From CAWAVN01 sp963825075 (GTDB taxonomy: Bacteria > Planctomycetota > Planctomycetia > Planctomycetales > Planctomycetaceae), in the NCBI GenBank assembly GCA_963825075.1, contig CAWGRX010000040.1, positions 1 to 64,000 of the forward strand: 64,000 bases of DNA, read 5' to 3'. The notes beneath the pieces were generated by a model, which was given only the letters and a program-made list of their open reading frames with translations, made no database searches and was not told the DNA's origin. Numbering within the stretch: the first letter of the stretch is position 1; the number at the start of each line of letters is the position of its first letter. The position numbers were made by a program, and so were the translations under genes. Positions 45,689-53,285 of this stretch are shown piece after piece.

Positions 45689-47032
45689 ATGAGATTTCCC
45701 TTGCGCCAATGCTTGGGCCTGTTGGTCCTTTTCATGGTCCCGCGAATGGGATTTGCCGAGGAGACCTACACCCTCGAAGAATCCGCCGCGCCGGGGGTGT
45801 TTCAGGTCCATGCAGAACTTGCGGTCGAGGGCAAGCTGAAAACCGCGGCCAAGGACAAAACCCTCGATCTGGATCTCGCGGCCGAAGCCACTTTCGATTA
45901 CCGCGAACGCCGATTGCCCGGGGCGGGCCGGGACGCGGCGGCACTTCGGTCGCTTCGCCAATACGCCAAAGCCGAGGCCTCGATCACCGTCAACCGCAAC
46001 CGCACGTTTTCCGAGTTGGCCAAAGCCCATCCGGTGATCGTCGCCCAAGGTCGGCGGGAAGGGATCGTGTTCTATCAGCCGGATTCGCCCCTCTCGCGGA
46101 ACGAACTGGAACTCCTCCAAATGCCCGGCGACGGCCTGGCCGTTTTGGGGTTATTGCCCGAGACCAAAGTCGAAGTCGGCCAGAAATGGACGCCCGAAAA
46201 CTGGGCCGTCCAAATGCTGACCGGCACCGAGGCCCTGCTACAAAACAACGTCGCCTGCAAATTGGAATCCGTCAAAGAGGGCCTGGCCCGCGTGCGGATC
46301 ACCGGCAAGATCGAAGGAGCCGTCCAAGGCGCGACCACCGAGATTAGCTTGTCGGGATATTATGTTTTTGACACAAAGCGAGGTTATCTTCGCACGGTCG
46401 AGATTGAGCAAACCGAAAAGCGAGGCGTGGGGCCGGTCTCTCCGGGAATGGACGTAACCGCCAAGGTCAAGCTCGATCGCTCCCCTGCGATACGGGAAGG
46501 CCGGCTCACAAAAGCCGCCGCCGAACACGTCCCGCTGGAACCTAAGTCGGAGCAATTGAGGCTAAGTCTCAAGCTGCCCTGGAACGCCACGGTTTCGCAC
46601 GGCCGAGATTGGCACGTGTTCCAGCGCACGCCTGAGTTGACGGTGCTCCGCTATGTCAAAGCCGGCAGCCTGATCGCCCAATGCAACCTCTCGCCGCTGA
46701 AAGAATCCAAACCCGGCGAGCACCTCAGCGAAGCCGCGTTCCGTGATCTGGTCCGAAAGGGCTTAGGCGAACGGCTCAAGTCGATCGTCCGCTCGCACAC
46801 CATCACGGATGAGGAGGGTTTTTATCTGCACCGCATCGTGGCCGAGGGCGAATCGCAAAAGATCGACATGACCTGGCACTACTTTCTGGCCGCTAGCAAA
46901 GATCGCCAAATGCTGTTCTTCGTCGCCGTGGAATCGGAGTTGAAAGACAAACTGGCAGGTGCCGATTTGGAGTTGGTGAAAACGCTTAAATTCCAAACCC
47001 CAGAACTCATCCCCGCCAGCGGCGAGCGTTAA
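45689..47032 (+). CDS. Secreted protein, planctomycete-type, unknown function
   Basis: 447 residues. Signal peptide RQCLGLLVLFMVPRMGFAEE; cut after GFA. The mature part is beta-rich (VHAELAVEGKLKTAAKDKTL, TTEISLSGYYVFDTKRGYLR, TVEIEQTEKRGVGPVSPGMD), with a C-terminal alpha/beta segment (DWHVFQRTPELTVLRYVKAG). No named domain. GGAGG precedes ATG 45689. The next gene downstream is also a secreted protein. Confidence 0.7.
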   Translation: MRFPLRQCLGLLVLFMVPRMGFAEETYTLEESAAPGVFQVHAELAVEGKLKTAAKDKTLDLDLAAEATFDYRERRLPGAGRDAAALRSLRQYAKAEASITVNRNRTFSELAKAHPVIVAQGRREGIVFYQPDSPLSRNELELLQMPGDGLAVLGLLPETKVEVGQKWTPENWAVQMLTGTEALLQNNVACKLESVKEGLARVRITGKIEGAVQGATTEISLSGYYVFDTKRGYLRTVEIEQTEKRGVGPVSPGMDVTAKVKLDRSPAIREGRLTKAAAEHVPLEPKSEQLRLSLKLPWNATVSHGRDWHVFQRTPELTVLRYVKAGSLIAQCNLSPLKESKPGEHLSEAAFRDLVRKGLGERLKSIVRSHTITDEEGFYLHRIVAEGESQKIDMTWHYFLAASKDRQMLFFVAVESELKDKLAGADLELVKTLKFQTPELIPASGER

Positions 47033-47149
47033 GGAGACCGCGAAAAAACAGCCTAATTTCCTTCATTACGGACGATAGTGCTGAATTTCTCAGTGAAGAA
47101 CTGACAGTCTTGAAAATGCATCGTCCGAAATTTTTGGAGGGAATATGAC

Positions 47150-47857
47150 ATGAAGAAAATCGCTGCTGTGTTTTTCGTCGGGATTCTTCTGACCCTGCAG
47201 GCTTCCGTTCATGCGGAAGGGCTTTTGTATCGATTGCCCAAAGATGGAGCCTGGGCCGAGTACAAAATTGAAAGCAAAGAAACGAATCCGGATGGTTCCG
47301 AAGTCACTCTCACCGGCACTTTGAAACTAAGTTCCGTCGGGACCGCTCAGGTTGATGGAAAGGCGTGTCGCTGGATTGAATTGGAAACAAACGCGAAGCG
47401 GAATAAGGAAGAATTCACGACCATCGACAAATTGTTAATTCCCGAAGAGCAACTGACAGTGGGCAAAGATCCCCTGAAGCACATCTTAAAAGCATGGTGT
47501 CAGCATTCACAAATTCCAGGCGGCCCGCGGCTTATCGATTCCCAGGGGCAAGAGATGAAACATGTTAAGCCCCTCGTTCACGGACCGTACAAAAATGCTC
47601 AGAAACTCGAAAGCAAATTGTTAGACAATAAGAAGCTCGGCAAATTGGAATGCGAAGGAGTTTCCGCGACGGAAAAGATGGGTGGCCTCAACATCTCCTA
47701 CGACATTCGATTGAACGAAAAATCTCCATTTGGAGTCGTCACGCTGCGGTACAAATTGGAAACAATGCAAGGCGGGCAAACATCGGGTATGGAAACCAAT
47801 CTCACGTTATCGGATTTCGGCACCGACGCCAAAAGCGCACTACCTAAATCGAAATAG
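47150..47857 (+). CDS. Secreted protein, unknown function
   Basis: 235 residues. Signal peptide KKIAAVFFVGILLTLQASVH, cleaved after VHA. The mature region starts LLYRLPKDGAWAEYKIESKE and is predicted beta-sandwich (GTLKLSSVGTAQVDGKACRW, RYKLETMQGGQTSGMETNL). No family recognised. GGAGGG lies upstream of ATG 47150. A strong terminator follows. Confidence 0.7.
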   Translation: MKKIAAVFFVGILLTLQASVHAEGLLYRLPKDGAWAEYKIESKETNPDGSEVTLTGTLKLSSVGTAQVDGKACRWIELETNAKRNKEEFTTIDKLLIPEEQLTVGKDPLKHILKAWCQHSQIPGGPRLIDSQGQEMKHVKPLVHGPYKNAQKLESKLLDNKKLGKLECEGVSATEKMGGLNISYDIRLNEKSPFGVVTLRYKLETMQGGQTSGMETNLTLSDFGTDAKSALPKSK

Positions 47858-47890
47858 CAAGTCGATGACAAAAAGCTGATTGTGAAGATG

Positions 47891-47938
47891 AAATCGCCGA
47901 TCGCTCCACCAATTTGGAGGAGCGATCGGCGATTTTCG
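47891..47938 (+). terminator. Intrinsic terminator with 17-bp perfect stem
   Basis: AAATCGCCGATCGCTCC (47891-47907) pairs exactly with GGAGCGATCGGCGATTT (47919-47935), 11-base loop, followed by TTTTCGTT. Ends the 47150-47857 gene. Confidence 0.85.
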
Positions 47939-47956
47939 TTATCTCAAAGCTACCAT

Positions 47957-47990
47957 CACCCGGCCGCTTACACGGCTCGGCTCGCCAAAA
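47957..47990 (+). repeat. Repeat family B copy
   Basis: CACCCGGCCGCTTACACGGC then TCGGCTCGCCAAAA. Same consensus as 41578-41607; between two converging genes. Confidence 0.6.
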
Positions 47991-48044
47991 AACTGACAAT
48001 CGAAAACCGGATCCGCTACTTTCGCGGAGCGAAGGGCGACTTTC

Positions 48045-49934
48045 TCAATCCACGGTCAAGATCGGCATGGAGAGCGACATTCGCTCTTGTTGGATGATCT
48101 CCAATTGCTGGAAGGCCTGATGGACGCTGCGGACGCGGTGGGGGTCGAGGCCTTTGAGCATCGGCAGCACAGTGTCCCACAGAGAACCCGCTTGCAGGTG
48201 CAGGTGCTTGTCGTTTTGCTCGGTCTCGCCGCTCAAGTCCTCGGCCAGGATTTCAAAAAAGCTCTTGGTCTTGGGGACCACGCGGACTTCGTAGTCTTCC
48301 ACCTTGGCCTGTTTGGCGGCGAATTTGATCGCGTCGTTCAGGCCGCCCAGCTTATCGACCAGGCCGTATTCCAAAGCCTGCTTGCCCGTGAAGACCCGGC
48401 CCTCGGCCAGTTGTTCGATCGGTTTCGTCAGCCGATCTTTGCGGGCTGCGAGCACGTGGTCTTTGAAGTCCTCGTAAACTTCGTCCATCCACTGTTGCAA
48501 GTCGGCTCGTTCGTCATCGCTAAACACCGCGGCGGAACTCATCATCGCGGCCCGTTTGCCTCGCGCGTGAGGCTCGAAGTTGATGCCGATCTGATCCCAC
48601 ATCTGTTCGGTGGCCAGTTTGCCGGTGAGAACGCCGATGGATCCCGTGATCGTGCCCGGCTCGGCGAAGATCGTATCGGTGCCGCAGGAAACATAATAAC
48701 CCCCGCTGCCGGCGACGTTGCCCATTGAGACGATCAGCGGCTTGTTCTTTTTCACCCGCTGGGTGGCGTTCAAAATCAGTTCGCTCGCCACCACCGATCC
48801 GCCGGGCGAATCCACCCGCAGCACCACCGCTTTGACCGATTTGTCGTCGGCGACTTTATCCAGGGCTTTGCGAATGGGGTCGCTGTAAGCCGCTTCGGAT
48901 TCGCCGAATAAGGACGGCGTGCCTTTGCCCGGCATGATCGCCCCTTCCACATAGACCACGGCAACGGCGTCTTTGGTGGACTCGGCTTTCTTTCCGCCGC
49001 TGAGCAGTTCCGCCCAGATTTGCAGGGCCGCAAACGGGTTGGACAGGTCGATTTCCTTCTTCTTTTTCTTGCCGTAACGATGATCGAATTCCACGCCCTC
49101 GCCCAGTTCCTTGCGGATGCGGGCTTCAAAGTCTTGCGGATATTCGGAAGCATCGATCAAGCCGGCTTTGGTCGCGGACTCGGCGGAGTACAGGCCCTCA
49201 TCGATCCATTCGCGGGCCTTGTCTTTCGTCACGCCGCGGCCATTAGAGATCGCGGTGAGGTAAGAATCATAAAGCCCATCGTAAAGCCAACCGTACATTT
49301 CCTTGGCTTCGGGCGAGGCGGATTTTCGCATGAACAACTCGGCGGCGCTTTTGTAGGCTCCGCAGGTGAGGAAATCCGGCTTGACGTGAATGCGGTCGAA
49401 CAAGCCCCGCAGATAAAGCTGCTCCCCGTAGATGCCCGTCACAAACAAATGCCCCGTGGGAGACACCGCCAGATGCGTCGCCCCGGAGAAAAGCACAAAC
49501 CGCTTGGTGTCCAGGTCGTCGGCGTGGGCGTAGATTTTTTTGCCGGCTTTCTTGAGGTCGTCCATGATTTGATGGAGTTCCTCGGTCTGGGCGATCCCGA
49601 AACTCGTCTGGCCCGAAAGGAACACAATCCCCTTGACCTCATCATCATCGACGGCTTTCCGCAATCGCTCCGTGAAGGACAGGAACGACTCCGGCTGCCC
49701 GCCGGTGGCGAACAGCATTTCTTCCGCCGCGGGTTTTTCGGTGATCCGCGCCGACAGCGAAAACACCGGCACCACCACTTTAGCCGGGGCTTTCGTTTCC
49801 TGTTTCGCATCTTTTTTGTCTTCCGCTTTGGCGTCGGTCTTGGCGTCCGCTTGGGCAAAGACGATCTGGCTTTGCGTCCATGTCACCGCAAGAACGGCCA
49901 GCAACATCCATCGCAGAACATGTCTCGTGGGCAT
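48045..49934 (-). CDS. sppA: Signal peptide peptidase SppA, 67K type
   Basis: 629 residues with two S49 domains. Signal/anchor WMLLAVLAVTWTQSQIVFAQ. The N-terminal S49 domain holds the general-base Lys (LTCGAYKSAAELFMRK); the C-terminal one holds the nucleophile Ser (SMGNVAGSGGYYVSCGTDTI). Linked by VAVVYVEGAIMPGKGT; LRVDSPGGSVVASELI and PGTITGSIGVLTGKL are classic. A Lys/Glu-rich linker follows the signal segment. Degrades cleaved signal peptides or membrane-protein fragments. AAAGGA precedes ATG 49934. Confidence 0.93.
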   Translation of the reverse strand: MPTRHVLRWMLLAVLAVTWTQSQIVFAQADAKTDAKAEDKKDAKQETKAPAKVVVPVFSLSARITEKPAAEEMLFATGGQPESFLSFTERLRKAVDDDEVKGIVFLSGQTSFGIAQTEELHQIMDDLKKAGKKIYAHADDLDTKRFVLFSGATHLAVSPTGHLFVTGIYGEQLYLRGLFDRIHVKPDFLTCGAYKSAAELFMRKSASPEAKEMYGWLYDGLYDSYLTAISNGRGVTKDKAREWIDEGLYSAESATKAGLIDASEYPQDFEARIRKELGEGVEFDHRYGKKKKKEIDLSNPFAALQIWAELLSGGKKAESTKDAVAVVYVEGAIMPGKGTPSLFGESEAAYSDPIRKALDKVADDKSVKAVVLRVDSPGGSVVASELILNATQRVKKNKPLIVSMGNVAGSGGYYVSCGTDTIFAEPGTITGSIGVLTGKLATEQMWDQIGINFEPHARGKRAAMMSSAAVFSDDERADLQQWMDEVYEDFKDHVLAARKDRLTKPIEQLAEGRVFTGKQALEYGLVDKLGGLNDAIKFAAKQAKVEDYEVRVVPKTKSFFEILAEDLSGETEQNDKHLHLQAGSLWDTVLPMLKGLDPHRVRSVHQAFQQLEIIQQERMSLSMPILTVD

Positions 49935-50014
49935 CGTGTTATCCTTTCAAAAGAGAGTGAGCTTGATTGCACTCGGACTGTCGTCCTTGTTAACGCAGAA
50001 CGGATCAAACCGGT

Positions 50015-50587
50015 TCACGAGGTTTCCGCCTGGAACGATTCCCAAAACGGGGCCAACTGCCAACCCGTGCGCTGTGTCCGCACATTTCTGGGACGCACTC
50101 GATTGTATTCCGGGAGCATCGAGGATCGAAAGCGGTCGGTGCGGCATCCATCGGTTGTTTTGGAAGTTACCCAGCGAACCCGCAACAGGTTTCCCGAAAA
50201 CAGGAGGCCCTTGACGCCGGGCGCGAAATCGCCGACGCAGTTGGTCGCCGGAAGGATAGCCGCCCATTGGTTGTCTTCGTATCGGGGTTCTTTCAGCATC
50301 CACCATGGGTCATAATGCCAATAGGGCAATAGTGCTTCGATATTGTCGTCCGACAGGATTTCCAAGTGGTCCTCGATGCGGATCGGCCCCCACAACGGGA
50401 CGCGGATGCGCTCGGCCGCGCGGGGGAGGTACAATTCCGAAGAGGCCGGATCGACCAGCAGGAACGACTGGGTCCGGCCTTCGCGATCGAAAAACGGAAG
50501 CAGCGTGGCCCGTTCGACGGTTTGTTCGGGCGTGATGACGCGGCGGCCGTGCAGGCGTTTGGAACGGACGAGAATCCAGCGGTCCAT
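50015..50587 (-). CDS. Unknown protein downstream of slipin
   Basis: 190 residues, not recognised. Begins MDRWILVRSKRLHGRRVITP and has a mixed core (RTQSFLLVDPASSELYLPRA, VPLWGPIRIEDHLEILSDDN, ALLPYWHYDPWWMLKEPRYE). No signal peptide. Its ATG is immediately adjacent to the slipin stop (TAAATG) with GGAGAGG inside the slipin end, so it is the third gene of the GntR-slipin operon and may act with it. Confidence 0.65.
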   Translation of the reverse strand: MDRWILVRSKRLHGRRVITPEQTVERATLLPFFDREGRTQSFLLVDPASSELYLPRAAERIRVPLWGPIRIEDHLEILSDDNIEALLPYWHYDPWWMLKEPRYEDNQWAAILPATNCVGDFAPGVKGLLFSGNLLRVRWVTSKTTDGCRTDRFRSSMLPEYNRVRPRNVRTQRTGWQLAPFWESFQAETS

Positions 50588-51454
50588 TTATTCCTCTCCG
50601 TTCTGCCGGAAGCCCGCGGCGGCCATGCCGACGATGCCGGGGTTCATGGAATCCGCCATGCCGCTGGGAACGACCATCAGCGCCCCGCGTTCCTTGATGG
50701 ATTCGTAAGTCATGTTCATGGCCCTAAGCCTCATGGCGACGGGATTTTTGCTGTAAACTTCCGATGCCTGCCGCATTTGCTCGGCGATTAACAGTTCCGA
50801 TTCCGCGAGGATCACGCGGGCCTCTTTTTCGCGGTCGGCCTGGGCTTTGCGGCTCATCGCATCTTCGAGGCCCGGCGGAATCCGCACGTCGCGGATCTCC
50901 ACCGACTGCACCGTGATGCCCCACTCGCTGGTCTTGGCATCGATCACCCGCTGAAGTTCCGCATCGAGGTTTTCGCGATCGGAGATCATGCGAACGAGAT
51001 CCGCCTTGCCGATGATGTCCCGCAATGTCGTCTGGGCGGCCCAGCCCACAGTCTTCGCGTATTCCTCCACTTCCAGTATCGCCCGGCGGGCGTCGGTCAC
51101 GACCCAAAACATCACGGCATCGACGTTGACGGGAACCGTATCTCGCGTGAGGGTTTTTTCCGCGGAGAACGTCGTCGAGCGAATCCGCATGTCCACGCGG
51201 GACGCGAGCGCATCCACGCCGGGCACGACCCAGGAGATGCCCGGTTGGAGAACGTGGCGGAATTTGCCCAACCGCAAGAGCACGCCCCGTTCCCATTGCT
51301 TGACGATTCGCGGCGAAAGACTGAGCAGCACCCCCGCGAAGGCTCCGCCGGCGACAAATACCGGTTGGACGCCCTGTACCAAAGCTAACGCCGACCCCAC
51401 GGCGGCGAGCAGCAGCAAAGTCCAGGCAATCACGTTATTGCTTCCCGTGAACAT
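50588..51454 (-). CDS. SPFH/band 7 protein (slipin, stomatin-like)
   Basis: 288 residues from ATG 51454. An N-terminal hydrophobic hairpin (NNVIAWTLLLLAAVGSALAL, PVFVAGGAFAGVLLSL) anchors it, then the band 7 domain: VKQWERGVLLRLGKFRHVLQ, PGISWVVPGVDALASRVDMR, TLTRDTVPVNVDAVMFWVVT, VQSVEIRDVRIPPGLEDAMS. The C-terminal coiled coil contains AQADREKEARVILAESELLI. Membrane microdomain scaffold; usual NfeD/protease partner absent. Overlaps the GntR gene by 20 bases. Confidence 0.9.
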   Translation of the reverse strand: MFTGSNNVIAWTLLLLAAVGSALALVQGVQPVFVAGGAFAGVLLSLSPRIVKQWERGVLLRLGKFRHVLQPGISWVVPGVDALASRVDMRIRSTTFSAEKTLTRDTVPVNVDAVMFWVVTDARRAILEVEEYAKTVGWAAQTTLRDIIGKADLVRMISDRENLDAELQRVIDAKTSEWGITVQSVEIRDVRIPPGLEDAMSRKAQADREKEARVILAESELLIAEQMRQASEVYSKNPVAMRLRAMNMTYESIKERGALMVVPSGMADSMNPGIVGMAAAGFRQNGEE

Positions 51455-51839
51455 CGGCGTTCTCCTTCCAGCGGGTTTCAATGAGTTGCAGTAATTCCAC
51501 CGGCGTCAATTGCATGCGGAGGCCGGTGGCGATCAGCGCGTCCGCCTGCTTTTCCAGGATCTTCAGGTCCTGCCGGGACAAGGGTTCTATGTGGGTCTCC
51601 GTCGAAACAAACGTGCCGACTCCGCGGCGGAGCGTCAACAACCCCTCCTGTTGCAAGTCGCGATAGACTCTCGCGACGGTGTTACTATTGATTTCCAACT
51701 GCACCGCCAGTTCGCGGACGGTGGGCATCAAATCCCCCGCCTCGAGTTTGCCCCGATGCACGAGCAGCCGAATCTGCTCTTCCAACTGCACGTACAGCGG
51801 AATTCCATTTTCCTTGTTGAGTTGGACCGGCAACAACAT
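51435..51839 (-). CDS. GntR-family regulator (YtrA subfamily)
   Basis: 134 residues. N-terminal winged helix: GIPLYVQLEEQIRLLVHRGK, LMPTVRELAVQLEINSNTVA, RVYRDLQQEGLLTLRRGVGT. Short C-terminal helical dimerisation tail (LEKQADALIATGLRMQLTPV), as in YtrA-type repressors that control membrane-protein or ABC operons. First gene of the GntR-slipin-hypothetical operon, so probably autoregulatory; a dyad at 51888-51917 lies upstream. Confidence 0.88.
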   Translation of the reverse strand: MLLPVQLNKENGIPLYVQLEEQIRLLVHRGKLEAGDLMPTVRELAVQLEINSNTVARVYRDLQQEGLLTLRRGVGTFVSTETHIEPLSRQDLKILEKQADALIATGLRMQLTPVELLQLIETRWKENADVHGKQ

Positions 51840-51887
51840 CTGCGGGCGAAACCTTCCTTCCGAACAATCAAGACAACGGTATTATTA

Positions 51888-51917
51888 TTGTGCTATTTAA
51901 CTATGTCAATAGCAAAA
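51888..51917. promoter_or_regulatory. Candidate GntR operator
   Basis: TTGTGCTATT (51888-51897) and AATAGCAAAA (51908-51917) form a 10+10 dyad with one mismatch and a 10-base spacer, about 50 bases upstream of the gntR start in an AT-rich stretch. Spacing suits a YtrA-type dimer. Inferred from symmetry and position only. Confidence 0.45.
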
Positions 51918-52008
51918 TGGTAAAACCATCGAAAAAGGCAAAAGGGGGGCGATGAGGCCTTGGCTCTTGTAGAGCCGGCGAGAGCGTGTCCCGTCAGTTG
52001 AATTCATA

Positions 52009-52072
52009 TGAGCGGCACGGCGCTAGCCGCCGGTTTTGTGTGCGGGACCGGCGGCTAGCGCCGTGCCGCTCA
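52009..52072. repeat. Repeat family A, perfect 26-bp palindrome
   Basis: Left arm 52009-52034 (starts TGAGCGGCACGGCGCTAGCC) and right arm 52047-52072 are exact inverted copies around a 12-base loop. Best-preserved member of the family seen at 12045, 37751, 39576 and 62981. Lies between gntR and the CxxCH protein. Confidence 0.85.
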
Positions 52073-52097
52073 CTAAGACGAACGCGAGACAATCGGG

Positions 52098-53093
52098 CTA
52101 AGGAGACGCGGGCAGCGTTTCCAAGAGACCGATGACCGCCCAGCATGTGCCCCAATAGGTGGAGGTCTCGGCGGGCTGATTCTTTTTGGATTTTGTGCCC
52201 GGCACCGACCAGGAGCCGTCCTTTCGCTGGGTGTCGATCAGAAACCGCTCTCCCCGCGTGAGGACCGGGCTGTCCGAAGCCAAGCCCGCTTTTTGCAAGG
52301 CATACAGCGTTTGCCCGGTGGCGAGCGCATCGCTGGGGTCGCCGATCTTCCAACTCCAACCGCCATCGGGATTTTGCCGTTGCGTCAGTTCTTTGAGCCG
52401 CCTCTCGGTTTCCTCGGCGGTGCCGAACCGCTGTTCGATCAACAACCGGGCGACGTACCATTCGTTGCTTTCGCCGGGCTGGGCCTGTTTGATCCAGCGG
52501 AGGGCTTTGTCCCGGCTGGAATCCGCCGCTTCACCGGTTGCCGTCCCCAGCGCGAGCGTGTTCCACATGGTGGAAACGGCGGTCGTTTCCGCGAGCGGGC
52601 GTTTTTGCCGGGGGAGTTGGCCGGCGGGTTTCCAGGTGCCGTCTTTTTCCTGGCCCTTGGCGATCATCTCCACGAATTTCGCATAGCTGGAATCGTGGTC
52701 TTTTTCTTTTGCCGACTCCGAAACATCGCGGCCCAAGAGCAGTTGGCTCAATCCGTCGAGGTTTGTGGAGCCGACCGTTCCGCCTTTATCGTTTTCGCCG
52801 AGTTGGTGATTCAGCGACCAATCCAGCCAGTCGTCGAGCTTCGGATGAACATTGAATCCGTGTTTTCGGGCGGAGTCTAAACTCCAGGTCGTAAAAGAGA
52901 CCCGATGGCAGGAGACGCATTTCCGGTCCTCGATCCACGATCGGCCTTTCTCCGCGATGAACGGCAAACTTTTCGCAACCGTTTCGCGAATCTCTGCCGC
53001 GGTCGGCTTTTCGCCGGCCTCACAGACGGGCAAGGCCATCCCTCGTCCCAAAATCCAAACGGCAGAAATCAGAATCGTCAAATCAATTTTCAT
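52098..53093 (-). CDS. Terpene-cyclase-fold protein with N-terminal CxxCH motif
   Basis: 331 residues, exported (signal segment ILISAVWILGRGMALPVCEA). Near residue 60, EDRKCVSCHRVSFTTWSL contains a CVSCH c-type heme motif. The rest is an alpha/alpha barrel with QW-like prenyltransferase/squalene-cyclase repeats: KGQEKDGTWKPAG, QRQNPDGGWSWKIGD, DTQRKDGSWSVPG. The DxDD acid motif of true squalene-hopene cyclases is absent, so catalysis of terpene cyclisation is unlikely. The architecture recurs in planctomycetes with unknown function; a periplasmic heme-binding role is possible. Confidence 0.8.
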   Translation of the reverse strand: MKIDLTILISAVWILGRGMALPVCEAGEKPTAAEIRETVAKSLPFIAEKGRSWIEDRKCVSCHRVSFTTWSLDSARKHGFNVHPKLDDWLDWSLNHQLGENDKGGTVGSTNLDGLSQLLLGRDVSESAKEKDHDSSYAKFVEMIAKGQEKDGTWKPAGQLPRQKRPLAETTAVSTMWNTLALGTATGEAADSSRDKALRWIKQAQPGESNEWYVARLLIEQRFGTAEETERRLKELTQRQNPDGGWSWKIGDPSDALATGQTLYALQKAGLASDSPVLTRGERFLIDTQRKDGSWSVPGTKSKKNQPAETSTYWGTCWAVIGLLETLPASP

Positions 53094-53183
53094 AATACGG
53101 CTCTCAAACTTTGACTGGGCGAACGACCTCTTCCATTGTATCCGCAGATCGCGAAATTGTCGCCCGACCGGTCGGGACCGTTT

Positions 53184-53208
53184 GTCGAGAAACCGTTATG
53201 GCTTTCGG
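53184..53208 (+). repeat. 25-bp direct repeat, copy 1
   Basis: GTCGAGAAACCGTTATGGCT then TTCGG; matches 55636-55660 at 22 of 25 positions. The two copies flank the cyclase gene. Confidence 0.5.
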
Positions 53209-53285
53209 TGTCGGCTTTTTCTATTCCGGGTGCTTGCCACTTGTGGCAGCCACGTGATTCCTCTTCGAGCACGACGCGATTTATT

